DNA from: Cacconaster sp045601245
GTDB taxonomy: Bacteria > Bacteroidota > Bacteroidia > Bacteroidales > UBA932
Direction of reading: 5' to 3'
Length of the DNA stretch: 64,000 nucleotides
Assembly (NCBI GenBank): GCA_045601245.1
Contig: JAZRZH010000052.1
Coordinates: forward strand, 59,323-123,322
Program-made: the position numbers and the translations under genes
The notes under the pieces: generated by a model
What the model was told of the DNA's origin: nothing
The model's input: only the letters and a program-made list of their open reading frames with translations
Database searches by the model: none
Shown: piece after piece, positions 36,222 to 44,349 of the stretch
Position numbering within the stretch: the stretch's first letter is position 1
Layout: each line of letters begins with the position of its first letter

Positions 36222-37262
36222 TCAGAGCTCCGAAATAGCGCGGATGAGTGCCGCGACAGCCTCATCCGTCGTCGCCCAGCTGGTGCAGAACCGGACTGCG
36301 GAAAGGCCGTCGCCCATATTCTGCCAATACTCGAAGCCAAACTTTTCTCCAAGTCTGTCAAGCGCAGCCTGCGTCAGTATCGGAAACTGCTGGTTGGTAG
36401 GACTCCTGACGAGCAACGGCACGCCGGCAGCCTTGAACGCCTCCCTGATCTTCAACGCCTTGGAAACGGCGGAAGATGAGAGCTTGAAGTACAAGTCGTC
36501 GGTGAAAAGCGTCTCGAACTGGATGCCGAGGAGCCTGCCCTTTGCGAGCATACCGCCGTTCTGCTTTATGAAATATCGGAAATTCTTCCTGAGCGCGGGG
36601 TTGCAGATGACCAGGGCCTCCCCGAAAAGCGCGCCCTGTTTCGTGCCGCCGATATAGAACACATCGGCAATGTCCGAAAGGTCCTCGATCTTGATATCAC
36701 ATTCCACGGATGAAAGGCCGTAACCCAGACGGGCGCCGTCGACGTAGAGCGGAGCCTCCCATTTGCGGCACACGTCGCGGATGGCCAGCAGTTCCGACTT
36801 CGTGTAGAGCATTCCCAGCTCTGTCGGAAGCGAAATATAAACCATCCCCGGTTGGACCATATGTTCGTGGTTGCAGTCATTGTAGTGATCATAGAAGCAG
36901 CGGTCGATCTGCTCCGCAGTAATCTTCGAGTCCACTGACGGCAATGCCAGCACCTTGTGTCCTGAATGCTCTATGGCGCCGGTTTCGTGGACGTTCACGT
37001 GCCCGCAGTCGGCACATACGACGCCCTGATAAGGCTTGAGAACCGATGCTATGACCGTGGCGTTGGTCTGCGTACCGCCAACCAGAAAATGGATGCCGGA
37101 AACGTCCACGCCGCATTTTGCCGATATCAGCCGGCGCGCGGAAGCACAGAATTCATCCTCGCCATAACCCACGGTCTGGCACATATTTGTCTCTGCAAGG
37201 CGGTTCAGGATTGTGGGATGCGCCCCCTCGCCGTAATCGCACACGAAAAGCATCTTATCCAT
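36222..37262 (-). CDS. Fold-type I PLP enzyme, threonine aldolase/beta-eliminating lyase family
   Basis: 346 residues. The likely PLP lysine is Lys208 in FYIGGTKQGALFGE, with the preceding DGARLGYGL (175-183) holding the phosphate-proximal Asp and His region. The family splits threonine or related beta-hydroxy amino acids to glycine and an aldehyde; other members cleave beta-substituted amino acids. It is the last gene of a five-gene operon with an alanine racemase, an ornithine-cyclodeaminase-like protein, an APC permease and a cytidylyltransferase-like gene. Its substrate in that setting is open. Confidence 0.85.
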   Translation of the reverse strand: MDKMLFVCDYGEGAHPTILNRLAETNMCQTVGYGEDEFCASARRLISAKCGVDVSGIHFLVGGTQTNATVIASVLKPYQGVVCADCGHVNVHETGAIEHSGHKVLALPSVDSKITAEQIDRCFYDHYNDCNHEHMVQPGMVYISLPTELGMLYTKSELLAIRDVCRKWEAPLYVDGARLGYGLSSVECDIKIEDLSDIADVFYIGGTKQGALFGEALVICNPALRKNFRYFIKQNGGMLAKGRLLGIQFETLFTDDLYFKLSSSAVSKALKIREAFKAAGVPLLVRSPTNQQFPILTQAALDRLGEKFGFEYWQNMGDGLSAVRFCTSWATTDEAVAALIRAISEL

Positions 37263-37274
37263 AATATCAATCTT

Positions 37275-37991
37275 TTACTCTATCCCGATATGGGATTCCG
37301 CATAAGCCAGATCGGCTTCATCATCTATCTCGTACCACTTGAGGGCGTCAATCTTAAGCACATTCATAGGTTTTATGCGATTGCTGACGTCCAGCAGCAT
37401 ATATTCATAACCCAGCTTCGGCTTTTCATCCAGCACCCTCGAATACTCATCCACGCAAATGCGATAGAACTCATTCGAAAGCCTGTGGATGCCGACCAGT
37501 TCACCGGAAGGTTCGAAAGCATTTTCATCGGTAGAGCAGTCCACCAGTTCGCATCTGCCGTTCATCTTCACATAATACTGGTCCTGGAATTTCGTCACCG
37601 GAGAGATAAGCATCGCCGAATCGAAATCACATCCGAGAAGGCCCGATATCGCCTTGCGCTCAAAGACAAGGTCGCTCTCGAGAAGGAGGAAATCGTCATT
37701 TCCGACTGCCTCGCGGCAATTGTACAGCGTGTACATGCTGTTGGTCTCCGCAAAGCGAGGACTGTAGACACACTCTATCATCGGAAAGCGCTTCTGCAGA
37801 GCCTCATAGCTCTCCTTCCTCCACCCCGTCCCGATGATTATCCTTTCTATGCCGCAGTCAATCAGCGTCTCGATGCTGCGGACCACCATCGGCTTGTCCC
37901 TGAATTCGACGAATCCCTTAGGGATCATTTCGGTATGCTTCCCGAAACGCGAGCCGAGGCCGGCGGCCATTATCACTGCTGTCTTTATCAT
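37275..37991 (-). CDS. CTP-transferase-like nucleotidyltransferase (PntC/LicC type)
   Basis: 238 residues from the ATG at 37991 (MIKTAVIMAAGLGSRFG). Signature points are the nucleotide loop AAGLGSR, IPKGF, IERIIIGTG, FLLLESDL, SGELVGI and the tail WYEIDDE. These match the 2-aminoethylphosphonate cytidylyltransferase domain of PntC as I remember it, more than ordinary sugar-1-phosphate transferases. A phosphocholine or phosphoethanolamine substrate is equally possible. It follows the permease stop by 2 bases. Partner LicD is 5 kb downstream. Confidence 0.78.
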   Translation of the reverse strand: MIKTAVIMAAGLGSRFGKHTEMIPKGFVEFRDKPMVVRSIETLIDCGIERIIIGTGWRKESYEALQKRFPMIECVYSPRFAETNSMYTLYNCREAVGNDDFLLLESDLVFERKAISGLLGCDFDSAMLISPVTKFQDQYYVKMNGRCELVDCSTDENAFEPSGELVGIHRLSNEFYRICVDEYSRVLDEKPKLGYEYMLLDVSNRIKPMNVLKIDALKWYEIDDEADLAYAESHIGIE

Positions 37992-37993
37992 AA

Positions 37994-39463
37994 TCAATTA
38001 TCAACGTTTCCCTTTACAAAATATTTATACTGCCTGATGAAGAAGCAGAGCCCCAGGAGGCACCAGATAGCGAACATAATATACGACTGCCTGCAGAAAT
38101 GGACCCCTTCAAGACCTTCAATCGGAACAAGCTGCAGCTCGATAAAACCGAGTGACAGAATGCACCCGACCGCAGCCACAAGCTTGTGACGGAAAGTGCA
38201 TTCAGGATCCCAGTTCATAGTCACGACGGTCGATGCGCAGGTGAAGAAAAATCCGATGGAAGCACCTACCGCACTCATATCCACAAACCATCCCAGAGCC
38301 TCGCGTCCGAGAACCGGACCGCTGAGGGATACCAGTATGCAGAAGAGCATCGCATTGACAGGAGTGCCGTATTTCGGGCTTACCTTCGCGAATATCATCG
38401 GAAGATATCCATCCCTCGCCATAGCGTACATCAGACGGCTGGAGGCAAGGTAGAAGCCCATGATACCGGATAGTACCGCGCAGGAAACAGCAACTCCGAG
38501 CAGTACCTTGCCGAAAGTGCCGAGCATCTCTTCGGCGGCGACCATAAGCACCCAGTCCCCCGACATCACACGGTCCGGCCAATTTGCCACAGCAACGGCC
38601 GCGACGGTATTGTTGGCGATATACACAAAAGTACCGAATATGATGGCGACGCCCATTATCAGCATCACTTTCTTATGCGGGAACTTGAACTCCTCCGCTG
38701 CCTGCGGAATAGTCTCAAACCCTACGAAAGCCCAAGGTGCGATGGCAAGAGTGGCCATTATCGCGGAGAGGACACCCTTCGGACCGGACTTGGCGAATTC
38801 GGCCAGGCCACTGCCGGAAGCGCCGGCGCCAAGCGCGGCCTGCCTGTCGAAGCCCCACGGCATCTGAACGTTGCTCCAGTCCGCCTTCGTGCTGACCAAC
38901 GCGGATACCGTCAGTATGAAAACCGACAGCGCAAGCATAGATGTCAGTACTGTCTGTATGAATCCCGCCTTGCGGACCCCGATGATGTTGAGCCAGCCGA
39001 AAACGACCAGCACCGCGGAGGCGAAGAACACCTCACCGGCCCATACGTCAAATCCCGCAACGGTATAATGGAAGCCCCATTTGAGGATATCGGCGCTGCC
39101 GTCAAGGCCGTCGACTATCAGACCTATGGCTGTCGAATTCATAGGGACGTTCGTCAGATATGCGGCGACGAGAAACCATCCGCACACATAGGCGAAGGTC
39201 CTGCCGAAACATTTTTTGGTATAATTGAATTCGCCCCCGGCGGTCGGATTCCTCGGCACCATATAGGCGTATGCATAGGCGATGACAAACATTATCAGCG
39301 CGCCGGCGACCATGGCGATGGCCGTACCGCAGACTCCGGAATTGGGAAGGAACTTCTTGCCGGGATTGACGAATGCGCCCCAGCCGATTATGCAGCCGAA
39401 GGCGAGCGCCCAGACGTGTGTGGGCGACAATTGTTTCCTGAGTTCCGGTTTATCCTTTCCCAT
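37994..39463 (-). CDS. APC-family amino acid/amine permease
   Basis: 489 residues, about 12 membrane helices, with APC motifs near the N-terminus (FGCIIGWGAFVNPGK) and MVPRNPTAGGEFNYTKKCFG. It should carry an amino acid, or an amine such as ethanolamine, into the cell. It overlaps no gene but is packed between the ornithine-cyclodeaminase-like gene (7-base gap) and the nucleotidyltransferase (2-base gap), so it belongs to the same operon. Confidence 0.88.
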   Translation of the reverse strand: MGKDKPELRKQLSPTHVWALAFGCIIGWGAFVNPGKKFLPNSGVCGTAIAMVAGALIMFVIAYAYAYMVPRNPTAGGEFNYTKKCFGRTFAYVCGWFLVAAYLTNVPMNSTAIGLIVDGLDGSADILKWGFHYTVAGFDVWAGEVFFASAVLVVFGWLNIIGVRKAGFIQTVLTSMLALSVFILTVSALVSTKADWSNVQMPWGFDRQAALGAGASGSGLAEFAKSGPKGVLSAIMATLAIAPWAFVGFETIPQAAEEFKFPHKKVMLIMGVAIIFGTFVYIANNTVAAVAVANWPDRVMSGDWVLMVAAEEMLGTFGKVLLGVAVSCAVLSGIMGFYLASSRLMYAMARDGYLPMIFAKVSPKYGTPVNAMLFCILVSLSGPVLGREALGWFVDMSAVGASIGFFFTCASTVVTMNWDPECTFRHKLVAAVGCILSLGFIELQLVPIEGLEGVHFCRQSYIMFAIWCLLGLCFFIRQYKYFVKGNVDN

Positions 39464-39470
39464 AGCTATA

Positions 39471-40415
39471 TTATACCCAGAGACGCCGGGTCTCCTTTTC
39501 TATCTCCACTTCGGGCGCGGTAGATATCAAATCGTATATCTTTGATGCAAAAACGGCATCGTGCAGGCCAAGGCCCACATTATAACTGATTATCCGCTGC
39601 CCGTCGTCAGTCCTGCCCTCAGCCCTGCCCTCAATGACATCCTGTATTTCAGCGAAATACTTATACTGGCTGAAATACTTGAAGCCCTGGATATGAGCCG
39701 TATCATCACCGAATATCCTGTCAAAAACCAAATCGCAGTTCTGGAATCCTCTGGTATGGACAGGAATAAGCGTGACGCCCGGTCTGAAGCAGTTGTCATC
39801 CTCACAAAGCAGTCCGTCAGCCTGAGTTATGCAACTGTATATGACATCAGAAAGGGAGAACATTTCCGGTATTGAATCGAATACCGTGAATCTGACATTC
39901 GAATAATCCTTGAAACGCCCGATGAAAAGATCGGCTTCGTTCCTGAATCTATACAGGAAAACATTATGCATTGTATCAGGCTCGGATTCGAGCAGGCACA
40001 GCATAGTGGCAATGGCCACGTTTCCAAGCCCGACAAAGCAATAATTGATCTCTCCGCTTCTGCGGAATGTCTGCGCAGCCAGAGTAGCCACGGCACCGGT
40101 CCTCATAGCCGTGATCCAATCGCAGTCCATAAGGGCCAGAAGTGTCCCCGTAGAGGCTTCGTATACCTGGATATTGCTGCTCAGCGCCGGTGTGGCGTTC
40201 TGAAGCCGGCTCACAAGCTTGAGACAATAGCGGTTATAGGATTCGGGGAGCAGACACGGCATAGCCGTATAAAAATCCACACCGTCGGGATGTACACTGA
40301 CCTTTGGCGGGAGCTGGGAGAATCGCTTCAACGAGAAACTCTCCTTGACCCAATCGAGACATGTAGCCGGAGAAATCCGCAGGCCCGCTATGGTGGATTT
40401 GCTTATTATTTTCAT
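39471..40415 (-). CDS. Ornithine cyclodeaminase/mu-crystallin family dehydrogenase
   Basis: 314 residues with the Rossmann motif CFVGLGNVAIATM near 126-138 and the preceding AMRTGAVATLAAQTF typical of the OCD/mu-crystallin/SbnB fold. Members include ornithine cyclodeaminase, alanine dehydrogenase and imine reductases, so the substrate cannot be told. It is 4 bases downstream of the alanine racemase and part of the five-gene operon. Confidence 0.8.
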   Translation of the reverse strand: MKIISKSTIAGLRISPATCLDWVKESFSLKRFSQLPPKVSVHPDGVDFYTAMPCLLPESYNRYCLKLVSRLQNATPALSSNIQVYEASTGTLLALMDCDWITAMRTGAVATLAAQTFRRSGEINYCFVGLGNVAIATMLCLLESEPDTMHNVFLYRFRNEADLFIGRFKDYSNVRFTVFDSIPEMFSLSDVIYSCITQADGLLCEDDNCFRPGVTLIPVHTRGFQNCDLVFDRIFGDDTAHIQGFKYFSQYKYFAEIQDVIEGRAEGRTDDGQRIISYNVGLGLHDAVFASKIYDLISTAPEVEIEKETRRLWV

Positions 40416-40419
40416 ATAT

Positions 40420-41535
40420 CTACTTGATCACCACCCTGTTGATGCGGCGGCTCATTCGTGTCATAAGTTCATATGGGATAGTCCCGAGGATATCCGAGAG
40501 TTCCTCAAGACGCGGGCTGTCGCCGAATATCGTGACGACATCCCCCACCTTGGCATCCACGCCCGTGACATCGATCATGCAGGCATCCATACAGATATTG
40601 CCGATGGTCGGTACAAGACGGCCGTTTACCGAGAAATGCGCCCCACCGTTGCTGAAGCGGCGGTCAATGCCGTCGGCATAGCCGAGTGAGATGGTGGCGG
40701 TCGTGGTCGGACCGTTTATCTTTCCCTTGCGGGAATATCCCACAGTACCGTCCGCGACATCCAGATGCTTCACCTGAACCACCTTGGTCTTGAGGGATGC
40801 AACCGGCTTCACATCTTCGTCAGCCAAGGTGCGATAACCGTACAGGCCGATTCCGAGACGGACCATATCATACTGATACTGAGGATATTTTTCAGCAAAC
40901 CGCTCAATACCTGCGGTATTGCAAAGGTGACGCATCGGAGTATATCCCAGGAAATCCGATATCTTGCCGGAAATACGGTCGAAGGTCCGGGCCTGCCCCA
41001 GCGTGAATTCATCGAAGCACTCCTCGTCCGCGCCTGCAAGGTGCGAATATATCGACTTGACTTTCAGAGTCTGATCATTTGCGAAGAACTCTTTCAGTTC
41101 ATCGAGTTCGCCATCCATAAAGCCGACGCGGTGCATGCCGGAATCGACCTTTATATGGACAGGATAGTCCTTGAGTCCGCGCAGTGCCACATATCCGCTG
41201 AAGAGCTTCAGGGAGAACATATCGGTCATACCCGGCTCGAGATTGTATCCCACGATATCCTCCAGCGCCTCACGGCTCCAGTTGAGGACAAGTATCGGCA
41301 GGCCTATTCCCGCGCGGCGGAGTTCGACGCCCTCATTCACAAATGCAACCCCGATATAATCCACGCCCATATGCTCTATCGAATGGGCCACCTCCACGGC
41401 ACCCATACCGTATGCATTGGCCTTGAGCAGCACAAGCATCTTTGTGGAGTCCTTCAGCCTGGACTTGAAATGATTTATATTATAACGGAGATTATCCTCA
41501 TCTATCTCCAGCCTTGGATAATTTGTAACATTCAT
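40420..41535 (-). CDS. alr: Alanine racemase family (stand-alone)
   Basis: 371 residues with the PLP lysine Lys38 in LKANAYGMG, the HIKVDSGMHRVGF segment, and GYADGIDRRF and ICMDACMIDV near the C-terminal domain. It makes D-alanine (or another D-amino acid). Bacteroidota usually carry the housekeeping racemase fused to MurF, so a stand-alone copy as the first gene of this operon may serve a special route. It has its own -7 promoter element at 41556-41563. Confidence 0.9.
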   Translation of the reverse strand: MNVTNYPRLEIDEDNLRYNINHFKSRLKDSTKMLVLLKANAYGMGAVEVAHSIEHMGVDYIGVAFVNEGVELRRAGIGLPILVLNWSREALEDIVGYNLEPGMTDMFSLKLFSGYVALRGLKDYPVHIKVDSGMHRVGFMDGELDELKEFFANDQTLKVKSIYSHLAGADEECFDEFTLGQARTFDRISGKISDFLGYTPMRHLCNTAGIERFAEKYPQYQYDMVRLGIGLYGYRTLADEDVKPVASLKTKVVQVKHLDVADGTVGYSRKGKINGPTTTATISLGYADGIDRRFSNGGAHFSVNGRLVPTIGNICMDACMIDVTGVDAKVGDVVTIFGDSPRLEELSDILGTIPYELMTRMSRRINRVVIK

Positions 41536-41555
41536 AATTTCGTTGTTTGGGGCTG

Positions 41556-41563
41556 CAAAGATA
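41556..41563 (-). promoter_or_regulatory. -7 promoter element of the alr operon
   Basis: Minus-strand TATCTTTG fits TAnnTTTG, about 21 bases before the alr ATG. It lies in the 35-base gap after the CapD-like gene, so the operon has its own start. Confidence 0.6.
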
Positions 41564-41570
41564 GCAAAAA

Positions 41571-43523
41571 CTACTGCGGCAAGTCAAGGACTTCGTATAC
41601 GGAATTCTTGCTCCTGTACTCAGGCACAGCCTTTTTCATCAACTTGACCATATCCATAATATCTACCTTTATGGCCAGATCTGCCAGCTGATCAATGATT
41701 CCGCATATCTCGGAATAGTCATAAGGACGGACTTGTGCAACCCTTATGCGGTCGTGAGATGTCGAAGTTGTCCCCTCCAGGTCAGCAAGCACCTCTTCAT
41801 AAAGCTTCTCACCAGGACGGAGTCCGGTATATTCGACCATAATGTCCACATCCGGCACAAAGCCGGAGAGTTCTATCATCCTTCTGGCAAGCGTATCTAT
41901 CTTCACTGATTTGCCCATATCGAACACGAATATGTCGTTCCCGGCAGACATTGTCGCAGCTTCAAGGACCAGTCTGCACGCCTCCGGAATTGTCATAAAG
42001 AAGCGAGTGATATCAGGATGTGTGACTGTAACCGGGCCGCCCGCAGCGATCTGATCACGGAAACGCGGTATTACTGAGCCATTTGAGCCAAGGACATTTC
42101 CGAAACGAGTCGTAACGAACTTTGTTTTGCCCACAACCGCCCCATCGGCCATAGCTGTGCCGAGACTCTGCACATAGATTTCAGCCAATCTTTTCGAGCA
42201 TCCCATCACATTCGTAGGATTCACAGCCTTGTCCGTTGAAATCATCACCATCTTCTCAACTCCATACTCAACACATTTCTCCGCAACCATCCTGGAACCA
42301 AACACATTCACCAGAACAGCCTCGCACGGATTCTCCTCCATTAACGGCACGTGCTTGTATGCTGCTGCGTGGAACACGACCTGAGGTTTGTATTTCCGGA
42401 ATGCAAAATCAAGTCTTTCCTTATGGCGGACATCCCCGATAACAGGTACGAAATTGAATTTGGGAAATGACTCCTCGAGACTGAGACGCAGATTATGCAT
42501 CGGGGTTTCGGCATTGTCGTACAAAATCAGTTTACTGACTCCGAACTTCGCCAACTGGCGGCACAGTTCGGATCCGATACTTCCGGCAGCACCGGTGACC
42601 ATCACTGTCTTGCCGGCAAAGTTTTCTATGATTTTATCCATAGAAATCTTGATTTCCTCCCTTCCCAGAAGGTCCTCCACCCTGACTTCCCTGATGCGGG
42701 AAGTGAACTCATGACCCGAAGCATCCTCCAGAGATGGCACGACAAGCACCTTCATATTCTTCTGAAGAGCAAATTTGACACATCTGTCATGTTCATCGCG
42801 GACATCATTATCGTCAGCGAAGAGAATTGCATCAATGGCCAGTTTGTCGACAATCCGTGAAAATGACTCTTTGTCGGAGAAATAATATGTCACATTGTTA
42901 GCAATGCGGAGATTGTCTTCGTCCTTTGACGCTGTCAGAAATCCACAGACCTTATATTTCTGTGATTTCTGCAATCTTGTCAAAAGGGAGACAGCCTTGT
43001 TAAGGGTCCCGAAAACCAGAACTTTGGTCAATTTCTTGTCCTTGCGTGACTGATTGAGGAAATGATAATAAACGGTTATCATCAGTATCCTGACCAGAAT
43101 AAGGAAGAAGAATGATAGCAGAAAATCAGCTAAAAGTATGGCAATCGTGGAATAACGCCACAGTGAAACGCTTATCAGAGTGATTGAAATCAATATCTCT
43201 TTCCCAGCAAGTGCCAGCGCCAGTTTCATTACATCGTGGAAAGACGAATATCTGATAATGATATGGTGACTCTTGACCAGAAGAAACATCAGCGCCGAAT
43301 AAATCAGCGATGTGACAAGGATGAGATTGTAATAGCTGCCCGAAGACTTACAGTATATTTCCCGAATCTGCGGTATCATCAGAAAAACAAGAATGATAGC
43401 CGTGGAAACGAAGGATATGAACGTATCCAAAAGTAAAACGACTCTTTTATCAAGATGCTTGGCTATGAGGCGTTTTATGCGCACATACAAAGCAGATAAC
43501 ACTTTTTGGTCCTTTAATCCCAT
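41571..43523 (-). CDS. FlaA1/WbpM/CapD-type nucleoside-diphosphate-sugar 4,6-dehydratase
   Basis: 650 residues from the ATG at 43523; a TTG 21 bases upstream is in frame but the ATG is preferred. Four N-terminal membrane helices (about 40-160) are followed by a CoA-binding-like domain and an SDR domain with GAAGSIGSELCRQL and STDKAVNPTNVMGCSK. Such proteins dehydrate UDP-GlcNAc at the membrane as an early step toward N-acetylated deoxy sugars of capsule or O-antigen. Confidence 0.9.
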   Translation of the reverse strand: MGLKDQKVLSALYVRIKRLIAKHLDKRVVLLLDTFISFVSTAIILVFLMIPQIREIYCKSSGSYYNLILVTSLIYSALMFLLVKSHHIIIRYSSFHDVMKLALALAGKEILISITLISVSLWRYSTIAILLADFLLSFFFLILVRILMITVYYHFLNQSRKDKKLTKVLVFGTLNKAVSLLTRLQKSQKYKVCGFLTASKDEDNLRIANNVTYYFSDKESFSRIVDKLAIDAILFADDNDVRDEHDRCVKFALQKNMKVLVVPSLEDASGHEFTSRIREVRVEDLLGREEIKISMDKIIENFAGKTVMVTGAAGSIGSELCRQLAKFGVSKLILYDNAETPMHNLRLSLEESFPKFNFVPVIGDVRHKERLDFAFRKYKPQVVFHAAAYKHVPLMEENPCEAVLVNVFGSRMVAEKCVEYGVEKMVMISTDKAVNPTNVMGCSKRLAEIYVQSLGTAMADGAVVGKTKFVTTRFGNVLGSNGSVIPRFRDQIAAGGPVTVTHPDITRFFMTIPEACRLVLEAATMSAGNDIFVFDMGKSVKIDTLARRMIELSGFVPDVDIMVEYTGLRPGEKLYEEVLADLEGTTSTSHDRIRVAQVRPYDYSEICGIIDQLADLAIKVDIMDMVKLMKKAVPEYRSKNSVYEVLDLPQ

Positions 43524-43541
43524 ATAATGAATTTTAACTTT

Positions 43542-43549
43542 CAAATTTA
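43542..43549 (-). promoter_or_regulatory. -7 promoter element of the CapD-like gene
   Basis: Minus-strand TAAATTTG fits TAnnTTTG, 19 bases before the ATG at 43523. It is divergent from the promoter at 43583. Confidence 0.55.
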
Positions 43550-43582
43550 CGACATTAATTTAAAAAAGCGATTGTTTTTTAT

Positions 43583-43590
43583 TAACTTTG
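43583..43590 (+). promoter_or_regulatory. -7 promoter element of the small lipoprotein gene
   Basis: Plus-strand TAACTTTG, a perfect TAnnTTTG, 26 bases before the ATG at 43616. Transcripts would include the thioredoxin-fold gene. Confidence 0.6.
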
Positions 43591-43615
43591 CGAAAACGAA
43601 AAAAGGATATTGATT

Positions 43616-43828
43616 ATGAAGAAATTATTTCTTGCCATCATTACTACTGCTACCGTACTTTCATGCGCCGGATGTGCCAAAACTTGCAATTGTGTAAGCA
43701 GATTCGACGATCAGGTACTTGAAAGAACCGTCACTCTTGAAGAAGGTGAGAGATGCGGTGACAGTGACTACGATGTAACTGCCCTGGGCCACCACTCTTC
43801 ACTCAAATGCCGCCCGCAGCTCTTCTAG
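43616..43828 (+). CDS. Small Cys-containing lipoprotein
   Basis: 70 residues from the ATG at 43616 (an in-frame TTG lies 6 bases upstream). The signal ends with LSCAGC, giving a lipid-anchored cysteine at about 20, followed by KTCNC and two more Cys in the mature part. No family recognised. It shares a transcript with the thioredoxin-fold protein that follows by 9 bases, which suggests a redox substrate or partner. Confidence 0.68.
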   Translation: MKKLFLAIITTATVLSCAGCAKTCNCVSRFDDQVLERTVTLEEGERCGDSDYDVTALGHHSSLKCRPQLF

Positions 43829-43837
43829 CAACAAAGG

Positions 43838-44311
43838 ATGGCATTGCTTAAAACAATAGAAAAAATACGATCCCGGGTACTTCCCGGGATTCTTTTTATT
43901 CTGCTGATACTGACCGCGGCTGCATTTCTCCGTGGTTTTGATATCAAGGTTGACAGGGACGCAATGCGCAGTGCGGTGGAACGCGGTGAAGTGCCGGCAG
44001 GACTGATGCAGGGCACGCAGGTAGTCTGTTTCTATTCGATGGTCTGCCCATACTGCGAGAAAAATGCACAATGGCTGGAGCGCACACGTTCGTGTTTCGG
44101 TATGAAGGACGTGCCGCTGACAGTCATCTTCGGCAGGCCGTCGGTCGAGCGCAACCCGCAGGATTTCTTTGACGCCTGCGGCCTGGAATACGACAGGATT
44201 GAATACCTGGACCAGGACACCTTCATTGAAATAGTCTGCGGCAGATGGCCGCTTGTACTGGTGCTCAGGGACGGAAAGATAGTCCACAAATTCACGCACC
44301 GCGGATTATAA
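43838..44311 (+). CDS. Membrane-anchored thioredoxin-fold protein
   Basis: 157 residues with one N-terminal membrane helix (about 15-33) and a thioredoxin-like domain containing CPYC (70-73) and WPLVLVL as the cis-Pro region. The CPYC motif suggests a dithiol-disulfide exchanger facing the periplasm, though it is glutaredoxin-like in sequence. It follows the Cys-rich lipoprotein and is closed by the terminator at 44324. Confidence 0.78.
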   Translation: MALLKTIEKIRSRVLPGILFILLILTAAAFLRGFDIKVDRDAMRSAVERGEVPAGLMQGTQVVCFYSMVCPYCEKNAQWLERTRSCFGMKDVPLTVIFGRPSVERNPQDFFDACGLEYDRIEYLDQDTFIEIVCGRWPLVLVLRDGKIVHKFTHRGL

Positions 44312-44323
44312 GGGAAGGATATA

Positions 44324-44349
44324 AAAAAGAGGAATCACTTCCTCTTTTT
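44324..44349. terminator. Bidirectional terminator between convergent genes
   Basis: An 11-bp stem (44324-44334 with 44339-44349, 4-base loop) with T-runs on both sides serves the thioredoxin-fold gene (plus) and ffh (minus). The right arm lies inside the last ffh codons, so it also encodes the Lys-rich tail. Confidence 0.8.

Noticed and set aside
36966..38189. 407-codon plus-strand frame across three minus-strand genes
   Set aside because: It crosses gene borders and lies antisense to clear PLP, nucleotidyltransferase and permease genes.
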